Shown one piece after another: positions 27,801-35,643 of a DNA stretch of 64,000 bases. Under the pieces are notes generated by a model, which did not search any database, was not told the DNA's origin, and saw only the letters and a program-made list of their open reading frames with translations. The position numbers and the translations under genes are program-made. Source of the stretch: Mucilaginibacter yixingensis (GTDB lineage: Bacteria > Bacteroidota > Bacteroidia > Sphingobacteriales > Sphingobacteriaceae); the NCBI RefSeq assembly GCF_041080815.1, contig NZ_CP160205.1:2604001-2668000 (forward strand), read 5' to 3'. Position 1 is the first letter of the stretch. Each line of letters begins with the position of its first letter.

Positions 27801-29351
27801 ATGGCCAACACTACGATAAGCATGAGTAAGATAAGACAGATCCTCAGGATGTACAGCCAGGGCCGCAGCAAGCTATCGATAGCGGCCCAGACCGGCGTGT
27901 CACGCAATACCGCAAAGAAGTACCTTATTGCGTTCGATGCCAGCGGCTTTACGTTCGAGGAAATCAATACCCTTAATGATAAGGAGCTGGAGGACTTCTT
28001 TGGCAAAAGCAGTGAACGTCCCCCGGACAAGCGAATGGTGGCCCTGCAACGCTGTTTCCCGCAGATAGATAAAGAGTTAAAGCGTGTCGGTATGAACCGC
28101 CGCATCCTGTGGGAAGCTTATATCAAAGAGTTCCCTGACGGGTTCAAGTACACCCAATTCTGCTTTTATTACAACCAGTGGAAAGCCCGCGTGAACCCCA
28201 CGATGCACCTGGATCATAAAGCCGGTGATAAGCTGTATGTGGACTTTGCCGGTGAAAAGCTAAGCATAGCGGACAAGGATACCGGTGAGGTCATCGAGGC
28301 CGAGGTGTTCGTTGCTATCCTTGGCGCCAGCCAACTAACTTACGTAGAAGCTGTGCTGAGCCAGCAGAAAGAAGACTTTATAGCAGCCTGTGAGAATGCC
28401 CTGCACTTTTATGGCGGCGTACCTGCCGCCATCGTTCCCGACAACCTGAAGGCTGCCGTTACCAAGAGTAACCGCTATGAGCCAACGCTGAACGAGACCT
28501 TTGCTGACTTTGCCGACCATTACGGAACGACCATCTTACCAGCGAGGGCGTACCGCCCTCGTGACAAAGCACTGGTAGAAGGAGCCGTTAAGATCGTTTA
28601 CAGCCGTATCTACGCACCTGTTCGCAAAGAGGCCTATCATACCCTTGCAGAACTGAATATCGCGATCAAGGTCGCTTTAGAAGCACATAACAGCCAGCCG
28701 CTGAAAGGCCGCAATTACAGCAGAAAGCTCCAGTTCGAGGAGATAGAACGCCAGGCACTCTCGCCATTACCGGCATTACGTTATGAGTTCAAACGGCAGC
28801 ACCAGGCCACTGTAATGAAGAACGGACATGTTTGTCTGGGTATCGACAAACACTACTACAGCGTACCGTACCGCTTTATCGGCAGGAAGGTCAAACTGCT
28901 GTATTCCCGCACCAACGTAGAAGTCTACTACCACTATGAACGCATCGCCATGCACAGGCGCATCAAAAGCCCTTACAGCTACACAACGGATAAAGATCAC
29001 CTGGCTTCGACACACCGCTTTATGACCGAATGGACACCCGATAAGTTCCTGGAATGGGCAGCATCCATTCACGAGGATGTGAGGCTTTACATCCTGAAGA
29101 TACTGGACCGAAAGCAACATCCGGAACAAGCTTACCGCTCCTGTATCGGTATCCTCAGCCTGGCGCGCAAGGCAGGTAACGAAAGGCTGGCCAGCGCTTG
29201 CAGGCGTGCGCTCGGCTATGGCGTGTACAACTACAAGACCATACAGCAGATACTGGAGAACAAGATGGACAGCTACGAGGAAAGCTTATTTGCTGACGAG
29301 CTGCCTATGCCCAGCCATGACAATATCCGGGGAGAGAACTACTATAAATAA
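27801..29351 (+). CDS. istA: IS21-family transposase IstA
   Basis: The 516-residue transposase has an N-terminal HTH (about 10-40, SIAAQTGVSRNTAKKYL) and an rve-type DDE core beginning with LYVDFAGEKL, the second Asp in AIVPDNLKAAV and the Glu in RDKALVEGAVKIVYSRI. A C-terminal Mu-type domain follows. It should cut and join the IS ends with IstB as targeting ATPase. The sequence is identical to the copy-2 product. Confidence 0.95.
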   Translation: MANTTISMSKIRQILRMYSQGRSKLSIAAQTGVSRNTAKKYLIAFDASGFTFEEINTLNDKELEDFFGKSSERPPDKRMVALQRCFPQIDKELKRVGMNRRILWEAYIKEFPDGFKYTQFCFYYNQWKARVNPTMHLDHKAGDKLYVDFAGEKLSIADKDTGEVIEAEVFVAILGASQLTYVEAVLSQQKEDFIAACENALHFYGGVPAAIVPDNLKAAVTKSNRYEPTLNETFADFADHYGTTILPARAYRPRDKALVEGAVKIVYSRIYAPVRKEAYHTLAELNIAIKVALEAHNSQPLKGRNYSRKLQFEEIERQALSPLPALRYEFKRQHQATVMKNGHVCLGIDKHYYSVPYRFIGRKVKLLYSRTNVEVYYHYERIAMHRRIKSPYSYTTDKDHLASTHRFMTEWTPDKFLEWAASIHEDVRLYILKILDRKQHPEQAYRSCIGILSLARKAGNERLASACRRALGYGVYNYKTIQQILENKMDSYEESLFADELPMPSHDNIRGENYYK

Positions 29352-29371
29352 CCATTAATGAACAGATCGAT

Positions 29372-30133
29372 ATGAACACGAACACCTTAGACAAACTTCG
29401 CAAACTGAAGTTCTATGGCATGTACCATGCCTTTAAAAGCTGCCTGGAAACGGGACAGACCGCAGAATACACCACTGATGAACTGCTGGCCCACCTGGTA
29501 GAGGCCGAATGGGACGACCGGCAGAACAGGCGCATAGAGCGTACGATCATGTATGCTAAGTTCCGCTATAAGGCCTCGGTAGAGAACATCCACTACCATG
29601 CCGACCGTAGTATCGACCGCAATCAGGTAATGCGCCTGGCAGACTGCCACTTTATTGACCGGAATGAGAACCTGTTGATCACAGGCAGCACCGGTATCGG
29701 CAAAAGCTATATCGCTTCTGCTATCGGACACCAAGCCTGCATACTGGGTTACCGCGTGTTCTATGCCAGCACACCCAAACTCTTTGCTAAGCTGAAGATG
29801 GCCAAGGCAGATGGTTCCTACATGAAGGATGTAGCCAAACTGGAACGCCAGCAACTACTGATCCTGGATGACTTCGGTATACAACCTTTTGATGCGCAGA
29901 GCAGGGCCGCACTGATGGAGATCATTGAGGACAGGCACGGTAAGACATCCCTGATCATCACCTCTCAGCTGCCGGTCAGTAAATGGTATGAGGTCATTGG
30001 TGAAAAGACGATCGCTGATGCTATCCTCGACCGCATCGTGCATGATGCGCACCGGATGGAACTAAAGGGAGAGTCGATGAGAAAAAGAAGGCCCGCAGAG
30101 CCCGAAAAAAGCTATCTGCAAAACACACTTTAA
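29372..30133 (+). CDS. istB: IS21-family ATP-binding protein IstB
   Basis: The 253-residue AAA+ ATPase has Walker A GSTGIGKSY, Walker B LLILDDFG and a C-terminal RMELKGESMRKRR tail. IstB assembles on target DNA and recruits IstA. It begins 20 bp after istA. The product is identical to that of copy 2. Confidence 0.95.
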   Translation: MNTNTLDKLRKLKFYGMYHAFKSCLETGQTAEYTTDELLAHLVEAEWDDRQNRRIERTIMYAKFRYKASVENIHYHADRSIDRNQVMRLADCHFIDRNENLLITGSTGIGKSYIASAIGHQACILGYRVFYASTPKLFAKLKMAKADGSYMKDVAKLERQQLLILDDFGIQPFDAQSRAALMEIIEDRHGKTSLIITSQLPVSKWYEVIGEKTIADAILDRIVHDAHRMELKGESMRKRRPAEPEKSYLQNTL

Positions 30134-30272
30134 ATAACTACTTTTGACAACGCTTCTACAGCGTTCGCTGCGCTCGTTCGCCAGCACTTTGGGTGGTCAA
30201 TTTGCCACGGAATCACCTGGTCAACTTCTCCGTATTATACAATTAAGATCCAGGTAGCAAAATTTAACCATG

Positions 30273-30611
30273 TCATAAGTCTGTGTTTTCAATAAAGTGT
30301 TTAATGATCTGTTTAATATCCGGGGTATTCCCCACGAGTTCTTTGACGGCAAAGGCGACCAGTTTTGAGATGTCTACGCCGGTAGCCATTTTAAATTGAT
30401 TCATCAGCCGTACCGTTTTTTCGTCGAAACGCACATGAACCATATGCTTAAAACCAGTGGTATCGTAGTCTTGTAACGTTTTCAGAAACGGGGAATCTGC
30501 CTGCCGCTCTTTTTTCTTTGCGCTCCTGCTGTTTTTGGTCGTGGCAGTTTTCGAGGCCGGATCTTTTAACTCTCTCCGGATCTGATCGGCCAGCGATTTA
30601 ATATTTTCCAT
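30273..30611 (-). CDS. TraB-like/ribbon-helix-helix mobilisation protein
   Basis: The 112-residue protein has a lysine-rich N-terminal half and a C-terminal segment (VHVRFDEKTVRLMNQFKMATGVDISKLVAFAV) resembling a ribbon-helix-helix fold. In Bacteroidota conjugative elements a small protein of this kind (DUF3408/TraB-like) commonly follows the ParA-like TraA. ATG at 30611 overlaps parA by 14 bp and is preferred to the longer TTG-type frame. It lies 31 bp from the IS21 copy, so genes that once followed may have been deleted. Confidence 0.6.
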   Translation of the reverse strand: MENIKSLADQIRRELKDPASKTATTKNSRSAKKKERQADSPFLKTLQDYDTTGFKHMVHVRFDEKTVRLMNQFKMATGVDISKLVAFAVKELVGNTPDIKQIIKHFIENTDL

Positions 30612-31227
30612 GAATGTGTTCCGCATAGATCTGGTTCAATACCGGTGATAAAACCGGGGTTAATAAAGTTGGGGTTTGGAATGTTGTCAACCGTTGAAAG
30701 TCGATGCGATCCGGCAACATCGGCGTCAGCGTTCCGAGCCGTAACAACTGGGTATTGACTTCTTCCATGATCTCAAATTTGGCATTGGCCTTAATCCGGT
30801 TGGGCACAAATACCAGGGGCATCTTCGGACTCACTTTTTTTAATACCAAAGCAAAATGAACCGTTGAGACGAAAGTGAACTCATCATAAGCAAAAGGGCA
30901 TATGAGCAAATTGCCGAGAACAAACACATCCAGTAATCCATCATCATCAAGCTTACCTGGCAGATCGATCAATATGATGGCATTTTTTGTATCCGCAATG
31001 GAATTCATTAATGAGCCGAAGCCTTCCAACGTTGCCGGCAACACTTCATAAGGTTCCTCATTTTCCAGCAATTTGGCTTTATCATATTTCTGCATCAGGG
31101 ACTGCTGATAATCGAGATCGATGACGAGCACCGGGCATTTTTTTTCGAGGGTGAGGTAGTTGGCCAGACTTAGTGTGATTGTACTCTTGCCCGCACCACC
31201 CTTTTGATTTCCGATAAGAATGATCAT
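30598..31227 (-). CDS. ParA-family ATPase (TraA-like)
   Basis: The 209-residue protein has the deviant Walker A GNQKGGAGKSTITL and a switch motif IILIDLPGKLDDDG. Such ParA proteins are encoded in Bacteroidota mobilisable and conjugative elements and are thought to help element maintenance or the transfer apparatus. It lies 24 bp downstream of the relaxase and overlaps the TraB-like gene, so it belongs to the mob operon. Confidence 0.88.
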   Translation of the reverse strand: MIILIGNQKGGAGKSTITLSLANYLTLEKKCPVLVIDLDYQQSLMQKYDKAKLLENEEPYEVLPATLEGFGSLMNSIADTKNAIILIDLPGKLDDDGLLDVFVLGNLLICPFAYDEFTFVSTVHFALVLKKVSPKMPLVFVPNRIKANAKFEIMEEVNTQLLRLGTLTPMLPDRIDFQRLTTFQTPTLLTPVLSPVLNQIYAEHIHGKY

Positions 31228-31251
31228 GATGTAATTGATTTAATAGATAAT

Positions 31252-32229
31252 CTAACGCGTATTGGTGCGGGCTTTCCGCTGACGCCGTCTCCGCATCCCG
31301 TGAATTTGCTGATCGTCCACATCTCCGGCAATCCAGATTGACTGCACGTGAATGGTCCGAAGCGGGTTATTGCTGATCTGCTGCATACCCGGCTCCTTAA
31401 GTTCTCTGTTAGGAAAAATCACCTGGTTTCTGTCACGATCACCGAGCAATTCTTTAAGCCCAAGCACCTCGCTTCCCTTATAAACGGTCAGGGATTGATG
31501 ATCAATGATGGTATAGCCATACGGCTGCTTACCTTCGGCAGCGTGAAAAAGCAGTTCTACGGAATGTTGATCTTTGAGCACCGGTAGCATTTCCTTTTCA
31601 TCACGTAGACCCAGCAGCACTTCTCTTAACGCTTTTATCCTATCCACATCAGGTTTGTACGCTGCTATGCAATCTTCAATTCTTTTGTGATCAGGATCCA
31701 GGCCAGCGAACCCGGCTTGTTCCAGCAACATAAAGTATTGCGCTTTGGTACTGATCCGGTAGGCTGAAGCATACTCATAACCCAATACTTTCGACATATT
31801 TTTCTGCGAGCGGATCTTCTCATAAGCACTGTTGATCTTCTCCCCTTTGCGGTCTACCCTTGAGCTGACGATGTGGACATGATTGTTTTCGGTATCCTTA
31901 TGATAGATGATCAGGTAAGGCTGCCTACCGTAACCCATTTCCTTCAGCCAATTCTCCGCAATGGCCGTCAACCGTGCCTTATCATACAGGTGGCCTTTAC
32001 CGGAGATCACGGCGTGAAACTGCGGCTTTTTCACCGCCGGGTTTAAAGCAGCCAGTGTTTTCAAGTAATTGACGTAGTCTTGTGGCCGAAGATTTGAGAA
32101 TCCCTGCAGCACGCCGAAGTTGGCGACTTTCATCAACTCCCCCTTATTACGATCCACTTTATTGGTGTTATAGCGAACACCCGGAAAAAGCGCACCGCTC
32201 TTTTGTTGATAAAGCAGTTTTACAATCAT
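31252..32229 (-). CDS. Relaxase/mobilisation nuclease (MobB-like)
   Basis: The 325-residue protein nicks the element at oriT and pilots the strand. The MOBP-type histidine motif is NNHVHIVSSRVDRKGEKI, and the N-terminal Tyr-bearing region (VRYNTNKVDRNKGEL) and HAVISGKGH agree with the family. The C-terminal part is short and ends in a basic tail (RRRRQRKARTNTR). A mobC-like gene precedes it, separated only by the octamer array. Confidence 0.88.
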   Translation of the reverse strand: MIVKLLYQQKSGALFPGVRYNTNKVDRNKGELMKVANFGVLQGFSNLRPQDYVNYLKTLAALNPAVKKPQFHAVISGKGHLYDKARLTAIAENWLKEMGYGRQPYLIIYHKDTENNHVHIVSSRVDRKGEKINSAYEKIRSQKNMSKVLGYEYASAYRISTKAQYFMLLEQAGFAGLDPDHKRIEDCIAAYKPDVDRIKALREVLLGLRDEKEMLPVLKDQHSVELLFHAAEGKQPYGYTIIDHQSLTVYKGSEVLGLKELLGDRDRNQVIFPNRELKEPGMQQISNNPLRTIHVQSIWIAGDVDDQQIHGMRRRRQRKARTNTR

Positions 32230-32245
32230 GAACAGCTGTTTAATA

Positions 32246-32653
32246 TAACTGAACAGCTAGCTCGCCACATAGCAACGTAGCCAGATAGCTGACCAGCGCA
32301 CTATCACCATAAACCACTAACGCTATAACTACGGAACTAAAGAACCTCATATCCACCTATCCAGTCATCACTATAACTAACTCACGGTCTATCGCAGTAC
32401 CTGTATAACTGAATGTCTCTATAACCACCTAACTGGATAGCCAGGTAACCGAAGACCAGCGTAACGAAGTAACTGCGTAACCAGATACAAAGATCGTTAT
32501 AACAAGCTAGCCCGGTAACACCGTCACCAGCTATTGGTGTAACCGGATAACTGACTAACCTGGTAACCAACAATCTACATAACAGTATAATCAAGTACAT
32601 CGGTAACGATATAACTAACTGGCTAACCGTATAGCTTAGTAAACCAGTTACAG
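32246..32653. repeat. Degenerate 8-bp-period array filling the mobC-relaxase gap
   Basis: Units of the form TANCNNNN follow every 8 bp. From 32270 to 32493 there are 28 units without a phase break; in my count position 2 is A in 26 and position 4 is C in 26, while positions 5-8 vary. Short phase slips occur at 32494 (6-nt unit) and 32612 (4-nt unit). The array reaches from 17 bp before the relaxase start to the mobC stop. No gene is credible in it. The function is unknown; an accessory-protein binding array or an oriT component is possible. Confidence 0.85.
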
Positions 32654-33067
32654 TTAACGACTGATCATTTCCAGGATGATCTTTCGCAGACTGACCTCCA
32701 GTTTCGATTGCAAAGTCAGATACCTTTCGAGTAAATCGTTAAATTGAGATACGACCTCCGGCCGGAGGCTTCCCTGGATGCGGAGTGTATTGGCATGGTG
32801 GGCTAACTGATTAATATTATTGCCGGCGCGTCCGAGTTCTGTACCTACCCTGTCCAGTTCGCCGAGCAGCGCCTGTGCGTTGACAACCACCATTCCAGCT
32901 TCGTTCAACAGCCGTTTCCGGACGAGTTCAGTCTTACTGATCCCTAATTCCCTTTCCATCGCCAGCACTTTCTTATACTCCTCTTCGGTAAACCTGACAT
33001 CAATCTTTCGCGTACGTTTACCCTCCGGCATCGGAGGCCTTCCCGTCTGGCTTTTGGATTCACTCAT
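32654..33067 (-). CDS. MobC-like relaxosome accessory protein
   Basis: The preferred ATG at 33067 gives 137 residues. An N-terminal ribbon-helix-helix segment (RKIDVRFTEEEYKKVLAMERELG) precedes the MobC signature ELGRAGNNINQLAHHANT near residues 80-97. MobC proteins bind near oriT and help the relaxase open the strands. The frame is open further upstream into a conserved-looking non-coding stretch with an inverted repeat. Confidence 0.88.
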   Translation of the reverse strand: MSESKSQTGRPPMPEGKRTRKIDVRFTEEEYKKVLAMERELGISKTELVRKRLLNEAGMVVVNAQALLGELDRVGTELGRAGNNINQLAHHANTLRIQGSLRPEVVSQFNDLLERYLTLQSKLEVSLRKIILEMISR

Positions 33068-33105
33068 AAGAAAAAACGAGTTGCGAGTTTTACCATTACC
33101 CCGTA

Positions 33106-33155
33106 GGGCAAGATCGCTTTTTGGGAGACGTGTCGGACAAAAAGACATCTTGCCC
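33106..33155. other. Inverted repeat upstream of mobC, candidate oriT
   Basis: GGGCAAGAT (33106-33114) is repeated inverted at 33147-33155 (ATCTTGCCC), with 32 bp between them holding TTTTTGGGAGACGTGTCGG. Mobilisation origins commonly lie beside mobC and contain such repeats. Assignment as oriT is inference. Confidence 0.4.
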
Positions 33156-33255
33156 CATAAAAATCAAGGGGATATTTCCTTATTAAAATTCTCCAACCGG
33201 GCTATTTTCAGCTTCAGTCCCCATAACTTTCTACCGAAACTCCTGTCCAAAAAAC

Positions 33256-34200
33256 TTATCGACGAAAAGGCACTTTAACATTTGCGAACAGGTCAGCCGG
33301 CTTAGCTTCCATGGGGGAAGCTTTTAGCGATGCCTGCAATTTATCATTAAAGTCTTTGTACCCATCGTAGACATTGGAGCGGTCTGTGGCGTACGGGAGT
33401 TCCCCGATGAATTCACGGGTATGCAGCAGTCCCGGTGGATCCCGGTCAAAATACAGGTCGATATCCGGAAAGGATTTTGCTTTACCAACGCCCGCTTTGA
33501 GCAATGAGAGAGAATTCAATACGATCACACTTCGGTCATCGTCCGGCTTCTCCACCTTCCAGCTCAGAAAATCCAGAAAGCCCTCGAACACGGCAACTTT
33601 CCTGGGGTTGCCATCTACAAAAGAAATAGCCTTAGTACCGATACAACCTTTGAAAAAACGATTCCGGACTTCCCACCCGCCACATTCGTTTAGCCATCCG
33701 GCGGCGAAAAAGTACCTCCTGTTTCCTTTTTTGTTTTCAATGTAATAATTCAACTCCCTCAGGTATGGGCCGGCGACGTGAAACACGCCGCGGGATTTAA
33801 GGTATTCTGTTATTGGCAGACGCGTTCCAAGAGGATTGACCACCTCAACCTTGTAATGCGGCTCTTTAATGGCGTTCCGTGGGCGAGTCTGCGCCTTTGC
33901 AGGAAGAGGCGTCCTTTGATACACCTCATTGAGCTTTTCGACGACCTCTTGAAAACCAGCTGGCTTCCAATAAGCCAGACCGAAGTCGATGACATTGCCA
34001 CCTTTACCTGTCCCATGATCATACCACACCCCCAACTCATCGTTTACACTTAAGGAGGGACGCGTGTCATCATCTCTGAGCATACTGATATACATAGCCT
34101 CCCGGCCACGTCTTGGTACTGGCTCGTAGCCCAGCCGGCTGAGCAGTTCGACAAGCGACACCTGTTGCTTGAGCTCACTGGCATTTAAACTTTTTAGCAT
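33256..34200 (-). CDS. Toprim/CHC2-type primase-like mobile-element protein
   Basis: The 314-residue protein has an N-terminal domain resembling the CHC2 region of DnaG (VSLVELLSRLGYEPVPRRGREAM, then NVIDFG) but without the zinc cysteines. A toprim domain follows with AVFEGFLDFLSW and DLYFDRDPPG. Such proteins are common in Bacteroidota mobile elements and may prime the transferred strand. It is the most upstream gene of the mob cluster and lies 190 bp before mobC. Confidence 0.85.
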   Translation of the reverse strand: MLKSLNASELKQQVSLVELLSRLGYEPVPRRGREAMYISMLRDDDTRPSLSVNDELGVWYDHGTGKGGNVIDFGLAYWKPAGFQEVVEKLNEVYQRTPLPAKAQTRPRNAIKEPHYKVEVVNPLGTRLPITEYLKSRGVFHVAGPYLRELNYYIENKKGNRRYFFAAGWLNECGGWEVRNRFFKGCIGTKAISFVDGNPRKVAVFEGFLDFLSWKVEKPDDDRSVIVLNSLSLLKAGVGKAKSFPDIDLYFDRDPPGLLHTREFIGELPYATDRSNVYDGYKDFNDKLQASLKASPMEAKPADLFANVKVPFRR

Positions 34201-34300
34201 TGGGAAAATCTGAAAGTGATTTCTGAAGGATCTCTATGAATTAATAAAGTGGCCCCCTATCGTTCTCATAAAACTTCAGAAAAATTCGGTTAACTATCAG

Positions 34301-34459
34301 CACCGGCAGCGGGATACGATCCCGTACGATCTGCTCCTGCCGGTGTTTAATTCGGGACTACTCACGTCGTATCCTACAATACGGACTCTCGTCTGCCCGG
34401 GCGCTTTCAGTTATTGCGGCTTGACGCTCACCTTCGCCCGATTACCGGTATCTACCGGT
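34301..34459 (-). ncRNA. Candidate structured RNA downstream of the rteC-like gene
   Basis: Read on the minus strand, the segment forms many nested stems: ACCGGT with ACCGGT (34444-34459), CGGGCG with CGCCCG (34398-34403, 34435-34440), GAC-GAGA-GTC (34384-34393), CGTAT with ATACG (34368-34383), and CACCGGCAG with CTGCCGGTG (34301-34345) enclosing CGGGAT-ACG-ATCCCG. No long ORF is present. The 34201-34734 gap otherwise holds a terminator and one doubtful small ORF. CTnDOT is known to encode a regulatory small RNA, RteR; correspondence here is only inference. Confidence 0.5.
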
Positions 34460-34492
34460 TAATGCTTCGTCCCCAGATGTCAAAGAACTTGG

Positions 34493-34603
34493 TTAATCAA
34501 CCAGGAGCATACGAACAACCGCTATCTGTCTGCTCGCCATCAAATGCCGTCCTATGCTTTGAATGGCACTTACTACTTCATAGGTGCTGTTGAATGCGCT
34601 CAT
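34493..34603 (-). CDS. Doubtful 36-residue ORF
   Basis: An ATG at 34603 opens MSAFNSTYEVVSAIQSIG and ends VVRMLLVD. The composition is protein-like, but there is no family match and it sits between a terminator and a structured segment. It may be a chance ORF or a micropeptide. Confidence 0.2.
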   Translation of the reverse strand: MSAFNSTYEVVSAIQSIGRHLMASRQIAVVRMLLVD

Positions 34604-34676
34604 CGCCAGCAAAATTGTCGGTAATCCGGAGGGCGTTATCAGGAGTAGTTCGGTAGTACCGAAAAATTCATGGCAC

Positions 34677-34700
34677 AAAAAAAAGGCGGGATGCCCCGCC
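34677..34700 (-). terminator. Terminator of the rteC-like gene
   Basis: GGCGGG (34685-34690) and CCCGCC (34695-34700) pair around ATGC, with eight T on the minus strand (34677-34684). It lies 35 bp beyond the stop codon. Confidence 0.9.
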
Positions 34701-34734
34701 TCGATAAACCTGAATGAATTCTTCCGTTTGAATG

Positions 34735-35571
34735 CTACACAAGATCGCCTTCCATTTTTTTCAGGATCGCATCGCGCATTTTGTCGATGAATCGTGTAAT
34801 GCTTAAGCGCTTGCGGCGAGCAATCTCCGTGAACTTTCGCTGGGCAATGCCTATGTTAACCTGCAGATGTTTTTCCAGCCATCGCACGATCTGGCTGAGG
34901 CTGGCATTACCGTCATTCAGCTGCCCGGTCAGCCATATTCCGTACGCCAGTTCGACAATATTGACCACATCACCGGTCCAACGAAGCTCCGGAACCTTCT
35001 GATCGGCATCAGACAATGGCGCACCTCCATTCTTCAGGACCTCAACTTCGTAAGAAATATGTCGCTGTACCGCTTCATAAGCTATAAAACGGGCAAAAAG
35101 ATCGCTCATAGCTGTTGAACAATCAGGATCAATATCAGTGGTGTCAGGAACCGGCACACTCAATACACCGGAATTGCGCCGAAAATACAGGTGATCCATT
35201 TCGGAGAACTGATTCTTGTAATACTGGAAATAGAATGAATTGAGTTGAAAAAAGATCTGAAGACCCTTTAGGGATTCTTCAAAATAATGCACAACAGAGG
35301 CGGAGGTACCGATGGGCTTGTTTACGATCAGGTTGTACTTATAGATCTCTTCGATCTTCAATGCAACTATACCGGGCCGAATGAATTTAAAAAACTCGAT
35401 TTCTGCGCCCGAATCTTCAAAGGGTTGTTGTTTTACCTGTTCTCTGAAGTATTGCAGACATTCATCTATCTGCCGGTTTGCATTTTGCAAATACTCCAAC
35501 GGCTCCGTGAAAGGAAGCTCGGTGAGCAGCTGTTCTAATTCTGTGGTCTTGTTTTTAAGCTGTGTATTCAT
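34735..35571 (-). CDS. RteC-domain regulator
   Basis: The 278-residue protein resembles RteC of Bacteroides conjugative elements, which activates excision and transfer genes. The C-terminal part NASLSQIVRWLEKHLQVNIG...FTEIARRKRLSITRFIDKMRDAIL matches the family pattern of a helical DNA-binding end. It starts MNTQLKNKTTELEQLL with a predicted helix. The classical partners RteA/RteB are absent. It is followed by a strong terminator and then the structured segment. Confidence 0.8.
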   Translation of the reverse strand: MNTQLKNKTTELEQLLTELPFTEPLEYLQNANRQIDECLQYFREQVKQQPFEDSGAEIEFFKFIRPGIVALKIEEIYKYNLIVNKPIGTSASVVHYFEESLKGLQIFFQLNSFYFQYYKNQFSEMDHLYFRRNSGVLSVPVPDTTDIDPDCSTAMSDLFARFIAYEAVQRHISYEVEVLKNGGAPLSDADQKVPELRWTGDVVNIVELAYGIWLTGQLNDGNASLSQIVRWLEKHLQVNIGIAQRKFTEIARRKRLSITRFIDKMRDAILKKMEGDLV

Positions 35572-35643
35572 AGGTGTGTGGATAAGAAATAAGCACAGGC
35601 GTTCCCTTCCGACTTTCGTCCGGCAATATGGAAGGGCATTAAA

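Larger units (their letters stand above)
27644..30241 (+). mobile_element. IS21-family element, copy 1 (2598 bp)
   Basis: The ends are 5'-TG at 27644 and CA-3' at 30241, the same termini as copy 2. The left end carries four TGACCACC repeats before istA, as expected for MuA-like transposase binding sites, and the right end has GGTGGTCAA and TGGTCAA repeats in inverted orientation. It encodes intact IstA and IstB. The flanks (TTTTTGAA on the left, ATTAAGAT on the right) do not match, so there is no target duplication. Confidence 0.93.

Noticed and set aside
32382-32600. 72-codon minus ORF with repeating LVTRLVSYPVT-like pattern
   Set aside because: It is a by-product of the 8-bp-period array read in one frame; the periodicity belongs to the DNA, not to a protein.
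34201-34734. Group II intron or self-splicing remnant
   Set aside because: No domain V-like hairpin or maturase gene is visible; the stems fit an independent structured RNA better.
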